The notes below the pieces were generated by a model, which did no database searches, was not told the origin of the DNA, and saw only the letters and a program-made list of their open reading frames with translations. The translations under genes were made by a program, and so were the position numbers. DNA of 64,000 nucleotides, taken from positions 16,346 to 80,345 of the forward strand of contig WHVD01000267.1 in the NCBI GenBank assembly GCA_015178975.1, given 5' to 3'. Below are positions 9,420 to 20,380 of this stretch, in pieces (the stretch's first letter is position 1; the number at the start of each line of letters is the position of its first letter). This DNA comes from Hysterangium stoloniferum (lineage: Eukaryota > Basidiomycota > Agaricomycetes > Hysterangiales > Hysterangiaceae).

Positions 9420-12400
9420 TTACCTGAATCATCTAAAAATACATCAGCCCCTTCAGTATCAGCACGAGGAATGTTTACCACAGTCAAGCCCACCTTCTTC
9501 ATGGGCAAGGAAATTTCTGAACAGCAATACTTCCTAGATTTGGCAGCATCAGGCCATTATGTATCCAATATGCAAGACTTACATGACTTTTTGGCATATA
9601 AAACTCCAAGATGAATTCACACTGCGAACGGAGCGTATATTTACGCCCAAGGTATTGGAACATTGCAATTTAAGGTATCACAATTTGGGCCAGAGTTTAT
9701 AGGTGAAATTCCTAATGTAGAGTGGATGCCGGAAGTAAAGGTTCAACTTTTAAATCCTGCACAATTCTTCAAGGACAATTATCGGGTTATGATAAACAAA
9801 AATGGCTCTACCGTTATTGATCCATCAGGCTGTACTATCATCAAGGCGAAAGAAAGGGGCAATGTTTACCCATTCCAATTGAATATAATCCCTGCGATGC
9901 CTGACATATGTCAATATACAAAATTGTCAGATGAAGAATTGCAGGATCGATTAGAGGACGTACCAATGGCCTACTTAATGGAATCTAAATGCGATATAAT
10001 GACATGGCATCAACACCTAGGTCATTTGAATATTTCCACAGTAAAAGACCTTGCACACTGTTTCACTTCAGGAATATCAATTGACAAAAATGTTGTCCAA
10101 TCGGATGGAGATTGTATTGCTTGTCTTGAGGGAAAGCAACATAAGTGGCCTTTTAAATCGGGATGATCTCGAGCTACGAAAATAGGTGAACTTCTCCATA
10201 TGGATCTTGCAGGACCTATGGAAATGTTAAGTTTCGATAAAAAGCAATATTTTATCATCATCATCATTGATGATTACTCACGTGCTATTTGGGTGGATAC
10301 ACTATCAAGCAAATTCAAAGCTATAATGAAAATACGAACCTATGTGTCTCATCTCAAAACATTATTCGACGCAAAGATCCAAGGCATCATGGTGGATAAT
10401 GGAACCGAGTTTATTAATGCCGACTTCAAGAATTATCTAGCTTCGAAAGGGATGTCATTATTCACATCAGTCCCATATACACCACAACAAAACGGAGTTG
10501 CAGAAAGAAACATATGTACCATAATGGAGGGAAGGTGTTCTCTATGCATTGAAGTATTCGATTATTGATGAATCCAGGTCCATGCTCTATACATCTCAAT
10601 TGCCTAAGTCCCTCTGGTCCATTGCAGTAAAAACAATGGCATACCTTAGGAACCGTTGCCCTGCACACGCAAACAATGGTCATACTCCGATCAAAATGAT
10701 TACTGGAGAAAAACCCGATTTATCACATTTGTGCATATTTGGGAACCCAGTAAGTGTAGTGGCACCTAAACAAAAGAGACAAAAATGGGATTCGCGCTCA
10801 AAATGAGGATTTATGGCTGGGTACGAATCATATTCAACAGGATATTTGGTGTGGTTTCCAGGATCGAGTCGTATTGAAAAAGTATGAGATGTTGTGTTTC
10901 ATGAAGACATTATGATATTGCTGACTCCGGTTCCTTATGAAGACGAAGGTCAATTTAAGAAAATAGGAGAAATAAAAGATAGGAACATACCTTCTCAACC
11001 AACAATGTTAAGTCAACTACCTTCTCAACCAGCACTGACAATCTGTATCCCTCCACGGCCCAGACAGACGGATGAAACAGAAGTCAGCGAACCAATTAAG
11101 GAATCTCGTTTGGTGTCCAATGTACCTGATTATCCACAAGGCAAAACGAGGTCAGGAAAGCTATGTGGAACTATTAGTAGTGCAACATTAGAAACGGCTG
11201 TCGAACCGGTAATGTACTCCGCAATGGGAAAAGATCCAACAAATGAAGAGGCGTTGTGAATGCCTGGAGAGGAAGGTAAAGCTTGGGAAGAGGTGCGACA
11301 AAAAGAGTGGAAAAATATCATTGATCACGAGGTATTTGGTCCCCCAGAAGAGCCGCCACAAGGAACACGTATCTTGAAAATGGGAACAGTGTGTTGTGGA
11401 TCCTATAAGAATGGCAAGCTAGTAAAAAGGAAGGTACACATAGTCGTAAAAGGGTTGAGCCAAATTCCTGGATTACACTTCAACGAAACATACACACCTG
11501 TAATGAAGTGGGAATCCTTTCGAATTCTACTGGCTCTGGGCATGATCAAAAATATGTTGATACGGCAATTTGACATTAAATCAGCATATCTCCATGGGAT
11601 AATGAAGGAAAGAGTGTGGATACAGCAACCAGAAGGGTTTGAACAGCCAGGAAAGGAGCACTTAGCGCTGCCATTATTGAAGGTGCTGTATGGAACAAAA
11701 CAAGGTGGGAACGAGTGGAGAAAAACATTGTACAACTTTATGGTCAACGAACTTGCATGGTTTTGTTCCGACTTTGATAGCGCCATTTTTTTCAAGATGT
11801 GGGAAGACAGAAGTTGGGCTGTTGTAGCGTTTTGGGTGGATGATGCTACAAGTGTGGGAGATGAAAGCTGACTTCGCGAATTAGAAAAGGCAATCAACGA
11901 GAGATTTGGAATATCTAGCAAAGGGGATGTGCATTGGATTCTTGGAACAAATATATGATGTGACGAAGAATCTAAATCAATATTTCTATCGCAAACAGAT
12001 TATATTGAGAGCATAGCGAAGAAATTCACCATACAAAATACAAGACCCACGCACACTCCCATTCCCCCTGGGATCGATTTTTCTTCTAAAACGCATCCAG
12101 AAACCAATGAAGAATGCCACGATACTATGAAGTTACCATATCGCAAACTAATCAGCAGCGTTATGTTTACAGCAATTGTAACGTGACCTGATATTGTGTA
12201 TTCTGTAAACAAGTTATCTCAGTATTCATCAAACCCAGCACAAACCCATTGGAACTTAGCAAAATGCATTCTTCAATACTTATACACAACCCGAAATTTT
12301 GAACTGAAACTCGGAGGAAATGCATTATGTTTGCACACGTACTCAGATGCCGACTTTGCTAGTGACACTAAAGATCGGTGATCCACAAGTGGTTATGTGT

Positions 12401-12759
12401 TATTTTTAGGTTCAGGGCTGATATCGTGGTGTTCAAAAAAGCAAACGACGATAGCACTTTCGGAAGTGGCTCGGGAAGTCATGTGGACGCGCCATTTTCT
12501 GGAAAAACTCGACATAATATAAGAAGAACCGATGGCAATATTTGAAGACAATTAAGGGACAATAGCTTTCGTGAATAACCAATGTACCTTGCGAAGGATC
12601 AAACACATTGAGGTTAAATATCATTTTATTTGGCATTTAATCCAAAACAGCACTATTCAACTCATATATCGGTCAACCAAGGAAATGATTGCGGATATAT
12701 TGACAAAAACACTCTCCCCAGCCACACATCTTTATCACACACAACGTTCTAGGTCTTAA
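9420..12759 (+). pseudogene. Copia pol: protease, integrase, RT, RNase H
   Basis: Polyprotein of the Copia element. In order: protease-like LDLAASGHYVSNM (active Asp region altered); GAG_pre/zinc region with HQHLGHLN and CIACLEGKQ; integrase core with HMDLAGPM, MVDNGTEF and PYTPQQNGVAERN; reverse transcriptase with RQFDIKSAYLHG and AFWVDDAT in place of the usual YVDD box; RNase H with YSDADFA and ending SATHL-type TKTLSPATH. In-frame TGA stops occur near 9612, 10163, 10804, 10885, 11257, 11869, 11956, 12184 and 12379, mostly where arginine is conserved; a TAA near 12552 replaces a Gln-type codon. The element is coding-dead, but the whole pol is present. Confidence 0.9.
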
Positions 12760-12780
12760 TTCTTCAACACTCGAGGAGGA

Positions 12781-13142
12781 GTGTTAGGTAATTGAGCCTT
12801 GAAGGGAAGATCCTCCTTGTCTAATAAATCCCTTAGGGTTCTGTCAACTGCCTCACATGTGAAACGTGACTGCATTGGAACTTCATCCCAGATAATCAGT
12901 CAGACTTTGTTAGGTAATCGAGCCTTGAAGAATGCGCAAATGCAAAAATGAGACAGTGTATGTCTCAAAATGACATAATTAACTTCAGTTTGAATCTCCT
13001 CTTAAAATGTATTGTTATATATGTGTAGTATAGTAAGGTGGAACTCTCAGTGAATCACATATTGCTGAGAGTAAGTACTTAGGTGTTATCATTTACAAAA
13101 ACAAACAAACTCATATGTATTTGTAGCTCAAAGTTGCTATTA
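12781..13142 (+). repeat. rearranged Copia 3' end with duplicated Helitron flank
   Basis: After the purine tract a 3' LTR starts (TGTTAGGTAATTGAGCCTTGAAG, 12781-12803) but switches after 23 bases to a second copy of the Helitron flank found at 7212-7325, then GACTT, then a 235-base LTR (12908-13142), then GACTT and the rest of the Helitron. The switch point has a GAAG/GGAAG microhomology. This is the footprint of a tandem duplication followed by solo-LTR formation in the second copy. Confidence 0.8.
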
Positions 13143-13147
13143 GACTT

Positions 13148-16100
13148 CTTCATGAGCTCTGCTTTTTCTGAACCCTTTTTGATATGACATAGAGCATCCT
13201 TCTCACAGGGAACAGGGATTGAAAATGTGCTATGAGAAGTGTGACCACCCTTGAGAATCATTGATGCAATTCCAGAAGATGCCACACAAAGCACAATATA
13301 GCCTTTGGCATGACATGCATGTGCCAGAGTATTCCATACAAAGGACTTGCCAGTGCCACCTGGACCATTCACAAAAAACAATTTGCCCTGCTGCTCCTCA
13401 TCTACTGCCTTCATGATAGTCTCAAAGGCAGCTCATTGTTCAGGATTGCACTTTTCAAGATTAGCTTGAGCAATGGCATGCTCAATATCAACATCATAAT
13501 CCAACTGCTCCTTAATGAGATGGTTGCCAATAATCCCATCCCAATCATCAGTGCAGTTTGGCATAGTTGGATAGTGTGAGAGGGACTTTCCAGAATAGTG
13601 GAGGATTTTATCAATCTCATAGAGACCAAAGTCATAAATGCTGTTTGGTGATGGATTGAGAATGCCATGTTCTTGCTGAAGTATAAACTTCAAATCATCA
13701 CAAAGAAATACTTTAAAGTCATTCCAGAGTTCATGGGGTTGTGCAGGGGAGGACATGGTCAAAATGATAGCAAACAATCTGCGAAGTTGAAACCCAGACT
13801 CTATGCGACTGGCTTCTGTGAGGCACATGTGCCACTGGCAATCATCTTCAAGCAAACCATGTGCAACACAGGCTTATTAAAATGTGGGATAAGTCTCACC
13901 CTGACAGGTCCTGAGCTGTTCAAATGAGGTGGCACCTTTGACAACAGTGAGCAATGTACAGAGGTGGAATCTTACCCCACTGGCAATATTAACAAAATGA
14001 ATACACCCTATGGAAAAGCCACATTGACGTGGCTTCCATGATTTAGTCTTAGGTACAAATGTGAAATACTCAGGAAAGTCCATATAAAATGTATCCTTGG
14101 CATGCTGTCCATTATATCCAATGAGATCCTCAGCATTAGCCTCAAAATAAGCCATGAGAGTTGTCCCTGAATGCTCTGCCCTTTGCAAAGCCTCAGCAGG
14201 GCCTTGATCACCATCAAAAACTACAGTGTTTTCCCCAGGGAGATGGACATGAAGTGCCATTACTGCAGGAACCTGGGTGTGGAGTTCATTGCGCATTTAT
14301 TGCCAGACAGACTCATGTGCACTGACATAATGTGCATCAAGGTACTGTTGAATCTCATCTGGTGTTGTTCCAAATTCCATAGTTGTACAATCATGGTCCT
14401 TGTAACAATATTTATGCATGTACTTCATTGACCTATTGGTAAAGGTCAACTCCACATTGATGTGGCATTCAAAGGTGAGAATCAAAATAGGGGAGTAAGG
14501 GACAACATGTCTGTTGTCATATGTAAACTTGGGAGTTTCATAAACCCTTCCTTTGTTAGGGCGACAGCATTGTTGGATAGCCTTCCTCATTGACAATGGT
14601 GGCTTCACACCACTCCTTTGGATAGTGTTTACTACATTTCTTATCTACCATACAGGCAGTATTTGGATGATCAGTTCCCCAGGGACCATGGGTCATGAGT
14701 TGCCCGACTAAATTAAATAGTCTGGGATGTGTTTCAGGATCTGGAAAACAGGCAGAAACCATTGAGTTGACATCTTCTTGTGTCCTTGGCTTATTCTGGT
14801 CATCAAACCATATGAGGCAGTGTATGTGTGGAACACCACACTTTTGGAATTCAATAACATGGATATGAGCTACTGTTCTACCAAAGATGTGATCTTCTGT
14901 GATCATCTTGAGCAACTTAGCCTTCTTGGCAGCAAAGACACAAGACACCAAATCAGGCTGATCAGCAGGGGTCTGGCCAGGAAGCAATTCATGGATGACC
15001 TCCTCCCAATTGGGATTGGCAGTCATAGTGATGAAGCAGCTGGCATTTCCATACTTGCGTGCAATTGCAAATGAATTCTGTAGACTTTGCCTCATATCCC
15101 TTGAACCCCCAGCAAATGAAGAAGGTAGTATCACCCTCTGACGAATATTATTAGCATCTGTATTGACATCCTGATTTGTAAATGCATCAACCACCTGGTT
15201 GTAGAGTTCTGCATGTAACCTTGGTTGATTATCCCTCAGAAATCTCAATCTGCGCTACTCTGTTATGGCCCAGGCATTGACAATATACTGCTGGAATAGC
15301 TTTTGTGCATGAAAAATGGTCATGGCTTCATTCGCTCTGGGAAATAGGTGGTAGGCATAATATTCACATTGGGTCACTTTATGACTTTTATCTTCATCTT
15401 CACCTTCTTCATCCTGCTGTCCAGGCTGGGGCTGCCAATTTTGATTTGTATAGGGAATGTCCCATGACCAACCACACTCACCCCTGGAGAAGAGCATGAC
15501 ATAATGAAGGGGTGTATAAATGGCTTGTGCATCATGCACATGATGGAACTGGCCACCCCTTCTCTGAACAATAATATCCCTTGGATCACCACAACCTGTG
15601 TCACCCTCTCCAGGGAGAATGACTGCAAGTTCATCACTGGTTGGAAGGTTGTACCATCGTGGATTATTAAAAGCCTTGTAGCTCAGTCTAACATGTAACC
15701 TTGGAGTCTCTGCCTGTGTCCTCAATCGTTCATGTGCCTGGTGATAGAGTTCTATGTATAAAGGGATTATATTGCTCCATCATATCCTGGAGGTCAGAAA
15801 AGGTTTGGTTGTTCAAGTTTTGATTTGCCCTGTGATTCTGCCTCTGCTGCAATGCCTGCCTCAGTCCATCCTCCTCTGCCAATGCAGGATCATGAATGTA
15901 AAGCTGAGCATAACTACGTGATACACCTTCTGTGTAAGGAATCAAGGCATCATGCTGGTGATACAATTCACCATGAATTTTGAAGACATATGGGCCACCA
16001 CCACCTTGCAAGACAGACTCATCCAAATTGACACCCAGTGATGTAAATGCAAATGCATTATTATATGCCCAAATATTTTTCTGAAATTCCTTGCCATTGT

Positions 16101-18102
16101 CTGTATTATTCTCAAGGAGTGACCTTAAAGTGTGAGGAACTGGCTCAAGTATTGGGAGGGCCACCTTTCCTTGCTTGCAACACTTGCCAAATTTTGGATG
16201 TATCTTAGAACTATGTGAGAGATGCTCATTTATCCAGTGAAATGCTCCACAGTCTGGACACTGTATATTCATATGTCCCAAGTCATGTATTGGAAACCTG
16301 TCCTCTACAACTGGCTGCCATCCAATGGGTAATTGTGCAACAGGAGGTGGAGGTAGAGGCATGGCTGCAGGCTGTGGAATTGCTGGAGGTAGGAGAATGG
16401 CTGGAGGTGGGGCTAACTGTAGTGGTTGTTGTTGTTGTTGAGCTGGATTTCCAGGTGGATGGTGAAGCTGTGGTGGTGCCCACTGCAATATAGGTTGTTG
16501 TTGTTGTGGAGCTGGATTTCCAGGTAGATGGTGGTACTGTGGTGGGGCCCACTGAATAATAGGTGGTTGTTGTGGTAGTGGTGGTCCTGGATTTGTTGAA
16601 CTGCATTAATGGGTGGATGATCATGGTGCAGTAGTGCAGATGGATGATTTTGTTGTACTGGCAGCTGTGGTTGTACAGGTACATTTCCTGGTTGATGACC
16701 ATAGTGTGGATGTGGTGCTGACTGTAAAATTGGTGGCTGTGGTTGAGCAGGTTGTTGTAATGGTGGCAAAGCGGCATACTGAGCATGCAGAGCAGCCACT
16801 GCAACAGAACCAATTGCAGGCTGGATAGCTTGATCTACAGGTGCTAATTGGGCAGTTGGTGCCTGTGGTTGAGCAGTTGTATTTCTTTGCCTACGAATAG
16901 GTTGTCGTAATGGTGGCAAAGCTGCATACCGAGCATGCAAAATATCCATTGCAGTGGAGCCAATTGGAACAGAGCTACCTACAGCAGAGCTACATACCTA
17001 GCAGAGCCACCTGCAGCAGAACCACCTGCAGCAGAGCCACCTGCAGCAGAACTGCCTGCAGCAGAACCTCCTGCAGCAGAACCACCTGCAGCAGAACCAC
17101 CTGCAGCAGAACCACCTGCAGCAGAACCACCTGCAGCAGAACCACCTGCAGCAGAACCACCTGCAGCAGAACCACCTGCAGCAGACCAGAACCACCTGCA
17201 GCAGAACCACCTGCAGCAGAACCACCTGCAGCAGAACCACCTGCAGCAGAACCACCTGCAGCAGAACCACCTGCAGCAGAACCACCTGCAGCAGAACCAC
17301 CTGCAGCAGAACCACCTGCAGCAGAACCACCTGCAGCAGAACCACCTGCAGCAGAACCACCTGCAGCAGAACCACCTGCAGCAGAACCACCTGCAGCAGA
17401 ACCACCTGCAGCAGAACCACCTGCAGCAGAACCACCTGCAGCAGAACCACCTGCAGCAGAACCACCTGCAGCAGAACCACCTGCAGCAGAACCACCTGCA
17501 GCAGAACCACCTGCAGCAGAACCACCTGCAGCAGAACCACCTGCAGCAGAACCACCTGCAGCAGAACCACCTGCAGCAGAACCACCTGCAGCAGAACCAC
17601 CTGCAGCAGAACCACCTGCAGCAGAACCACCTGCAGCAGAACCACCTGCAGCAGAACCACCTGCAGCAGAACCACCTGCAGCAGAACCACCTGCAGCAGA
17701 ACCACCTGCAGCAGAACCACCTGCAGCAGAACCACCTGCAGCAGAACCACCTGCAGCAGAACCACCTGCAGCAGAACCACCTGCAGCAGAACCACCTGCA
17801 GCAGAACCACCTGCAGCAGAACCACCTGCAGCAGAACCACCTGCAGCAGAACCACCTGCAGCAGAACCACCTGCAGCAATTACATTGTGGTGAGGCAATT
17901 CTGGTGGTTGCTGGGCCACCAAAAATGGATTATCAGATTGACCTTCAACACCATGGGCATGTGGGAATGGTTGAGCAGGGGGTGGAACATCATGATTATT
18001 CACAGCTAAACATCGATGGCAGTCAGAGGGGCATGTCATTTGCAGTTGGGCCCTATGCTGCCATCGCTCCTCCTACCAATTATGTTCAGGTGTTTGATCC
18101 AT
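13148..18102 (-). pseudogene. Helitron Rep/helicase, N-terminal part
   Basis: Minus-strand remains of the Helitron protein. ATG at 18102 opens MDQTPEHNW, then CPSDCHRCLAVNN, a glycine-serine-alanine repeat region, and a proline/glutamine-rich stretch to about 16400. Next comes the conserved zinc-type CPDCGAFHW with HPKFGKCCKQGKV, then RWYNLPTSDELAVIL and LRFLRDNQPRLHAELYNQVV. The Rep nuclease shows the HUH motif in CGVPHIHCLIWF (near 14830) and the tyrosine motif MKYMHKYCYKDHD (near 14410). The helicase starts with the P-loop FFVNGPGGTGKSF (near 13350). Frameshifts occur near 15728, 14600, 13870 and 13420 and stops near 15252 and 18075, plus a 5-base insertion near 17184. The catalytic motifs remain readable, so decay is moderate. 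Confidence 0.85.
17004..17878 (-). repeat. 15-bp minisatellite, about 58 units
   Basis: Unit ACCACCTGCAGCAGA repeated head to tail, with slight variation only in the first few units (G for A) and one 5-base insertion at about 17184. From 17190 to 17878 the units appear identical. Because 15 is a multiple of three, all frames stay open, so several long ORFs on both strands here are artefacts. In the Helitron frame it encodes a glycine-glycine-serine-alanine-alanine repeat; the insertion throws the downstream part out of frame. Confidence 0.97.
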
Positions 18103-18344
18103 AATTATAGAAGGATCCACTCAAGAGAAAAATTCCAGTGCAATATACTTGGCAGCAGCAAACAAAGGCTGTATAGGTACACTTCACAATCAAAAGACCT
18201 GTTCACCAATATGGCACACTTGCACCAATTGGGAAGCACCACAAAACAAAAAACAAAAATTCAAGCTAAGTCTGGCAGGCCAACCTGTAGCAGCAGAGAC
18301 AGAAAACCTGCAAAAGAGAGGAGAGAGGAGAGGGAGATGGTTGA

Positions 18345-19020
18345 AATGATTTAGGCTAAAATAAGTCAAAAATGTAAAAAAGAAATCATGAATAAACTTT
18401 AACAGCATCAGAGATGGCATTAATACTAACATGGAGGTGGCCTGTATCTCACAGGGAGAATAGAAACAGCAATAAAGCCAAAACCTACAGAATGGAAGGT
18501 CAATGTTAGCTGTATGAATTATTTCTAAGCCAAAAATGGTGAAAATAATTACAGGGAAAGGACTCACTTTCAATTACTCCACTTATACTTACAGAAAACA
18601 ATCACAAAAGCAGTAGAGAGTGCCAGGGAAAAGGAACTTAGACAAATGGGTCTAAAATAGCCCAAAAAAGCAAAAAATAAAGTATAATCAGTTTCTAACA
18701 ACATGAGGAAAGATATAAATACTAACCTGGATGGATATTATATCTTCCAGCAAGAATAGAAATAGCAATCAAGACAAAAAGGCACAAAATAGAAGGTCAG
18801 TTTCACTGTATAAATAATATTTGAGCCAAAAAAGGTAAGGTTAATTATAGGGACAGGACACACCTTCAATACTCCACTTATACTCACAGAGAGGACTCAA
18901 AAAAGCAGTGAGAGTCCCAGGGAAAAAGAATTCAGATAAATAGGTCTAAAATAGCCCAAAAAATGCAAAAGATAATGCATAAATAAATTAAAATAGCATG
19001 AGAAAGTCCAGAACATACCT
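18345..19020. repeat. tandem repeat of about 297 bp, two to three units
   Basis: A-rich DNA. The phrases AGAATAGAAACAGCAATAAA (18459) and AGAATAGAAATAGCAATCAA (18757), the CTCCACTTATAC blocks (18577 and 18872) and AAAATAGCCCAAAAAA (about 18653 and 18950) recur at about 295-298 bases. A third partial unit starts at 18950. It probably belongs to the 5' non-coding part of the Helitron. No gene in it. Confidence 0.7.
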
Positions 19021-19702
19021 GGGACTATAGGGTCCCCTTCAGACTGTGTATTCCAATGAGAAGAATACCCAGGAAAGGGTAATCTGACTGCAAATAAATT
19101 ATTTAATCATTAAAAAAAGTGAAAGTTAAATAATAATAGATAGGAGCTCACCACACCTTTTATATTGCCTGAAGAGTTGAGAAAGGCTTCAGATATGATA
19201 GATGTTCAATATGGGGGGTCCAGGGCCAGTGGATAGCCAGCCTCTAACTGCAGAATAATATATTTGACTATTAAAAAGCGAAATTTAATACAATTAAATA
19301 GAGGCCTCAACACACCTTGGTATGGGTCCAGATACCTTGAGAAATATTCCAGAGAGGATTCCCTCACAATTGAGTGAGCACAAAGGCAGGGGAGGGAGAG
19401 GAAAAGGGAGAAAGTGTTGCAGCCTTAAGGCTTTACAGCGGGTTTCCCGTGGCTGCGAGAAATGCTCCCATGGTGTTACACAATGTGACAGAGTGCTCCT
19501 GCGGTGCTAAAAAAAATGCCCGTGAGTGCCGGAAAGCTCCCACAGCGTTAGCAATACCCCTGTGACTGCAAAAATGCTTCTGGATTTGGACATAACAATA
19601 AAAGCTGAGTCACTAACAGTATCTTTTATTTTTCCGGTATCTTTTTTCACCCAGTCGGGATTTTCACATATTTTCGGGCCCACAACCCACTGAGCAAAAT
19701 TC
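19021..19702. other. no gene; possible Helitron 5' end
   Basis: A-rich at first, then a short GC-richer part (about 19380-19570) with no coding features. At 19610-19690 the minus strand reads a GTGGGCCCGAAAATATGTG block followed by GACTGGGTGAAAAAAG. Such a phrase could lie near a Helitron 5' terminus, but I cannot confirm it from this window. Confidence 0.3.
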
Positions 19703-20195
19703 ATTTATATGGATGGGAACTGGCATGTACATGTATCATAAGGGTAATATGTATATGGATAGCTGTAGCACTCTGTTGGTTTCAGGTAGGAGGAGCTTTC
19801 ACAGAGGCTTCTACCAGTCTCTATTGGCTAGGTATTTGCATTTCTGCCAATGCTTGCTTGAATTGTTAGATGAATTGGACACTTTGCTCTGAGGCTCAGG
19901 CTCAAAACATTGTAGTACTCATTCAGGCAAAGATTATTGTAATTACCAATGAACTACAATGTCATGAGTTGCCTTCTGGGACAAATGTTACTTTTCACAT
20001 ATTTTTACACTTAATTTTAGTTCATAATATGCCTCAAACAAGTTCATTCAATAGTAAATACACTTACATAACCAGGGAAAAAATGAGTCAGGATGGGTAG
20101 GAACAGGTAAGGATGAGTAAGAATGAATAAGGCATGAGTAAGAAATGTGTAAAGATGTGTAAGAAAAAGGATTAGGTGTTAAGACCAATGCCTGG
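19703..20195 (+). repeat. dispersed repeat, copy B (empty site)
   Basis: Same family as 2319-3030, starting TGGGAACTGGCATGTA. It lacks the 2378-2643 LTR and has a single GTTTC at the matching spot (about 19787), which makes it the unoccupied reference for that insertion. Confidence 0.65.
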
Positions 20196-20380
20196 GTCCT
20201 GACCATTGTAAGACTAGTATCTGCTGTGGGTGCAGACAGACACTAGAATAAGTGATGTGGAACAAACCACTACTTTATTCAAAATCCACATGTACATATT
20301 ATATACTAGTGGAGAACAATGGGAGGTGAGCAACAATGGAATGTGGACAACAATGTGGACAACAATGGGATGTGGACAAC

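Larger units (their letters stand above)
7321..13147 (+). mobile_element. Copia (Ty1-type) retrotransposon
   Basis: Plus-strand Ty1/Copia element inserted into the Helitron, with TSD GACTT at both outer ends. Order: 5' LTR, GGTTATGGGCCCC primer-site-like sequence, gag with a CCHC knuckle, protease remnant, integrase, reverse transcriptase, RNase H, a purine tract (CTCGAGGAGGAG), then a rearranged 3' end. Integrase preceding RT defines Copia order. Gag is interrupted by a solo LTR. At least eight in-frame stops make it a dead copy; all eight are TGA where arginine CGA is expected. Confidence 0.9.
5300..19690 (-). mobile_element. decayed Helitron with nested insertions
   Basis: Rolling-circle transposon on the minus strand, recognised from a cysteine/proline-rich N-terminal region, an HUH Rep nuclease and a Pif1-family helicase in Helitron order. 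Its sequence is split in two by a Copia element (TSD GACTT, 7321-7325 and 13143-13147), and the helicase is split again by a solo LTR (TSD GACAC). Coding runs from 18102 down to 5525. Beyond 18102 there is A-rich repeated sequence and then, at about 19610-19690, sequence that could include the 5' end; that end is a guess. Many stops and frameshifts make it non-autonomous now. Confidence 0.65.

Noticed and set aside
17004-17878. CRISPR-like array
   Set aside because: Units are contiguous without spacers, only 15 bases long, and the genome is eukaryotic.
16910-18104. Very long ORFs (290-390 codons) on both strands across the minisatellite
   Set aside because: A 15-base unit without stops keeps every frame open, so these are artefacts. 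Only the minus-strand Helitron frame has meaningful flanks.
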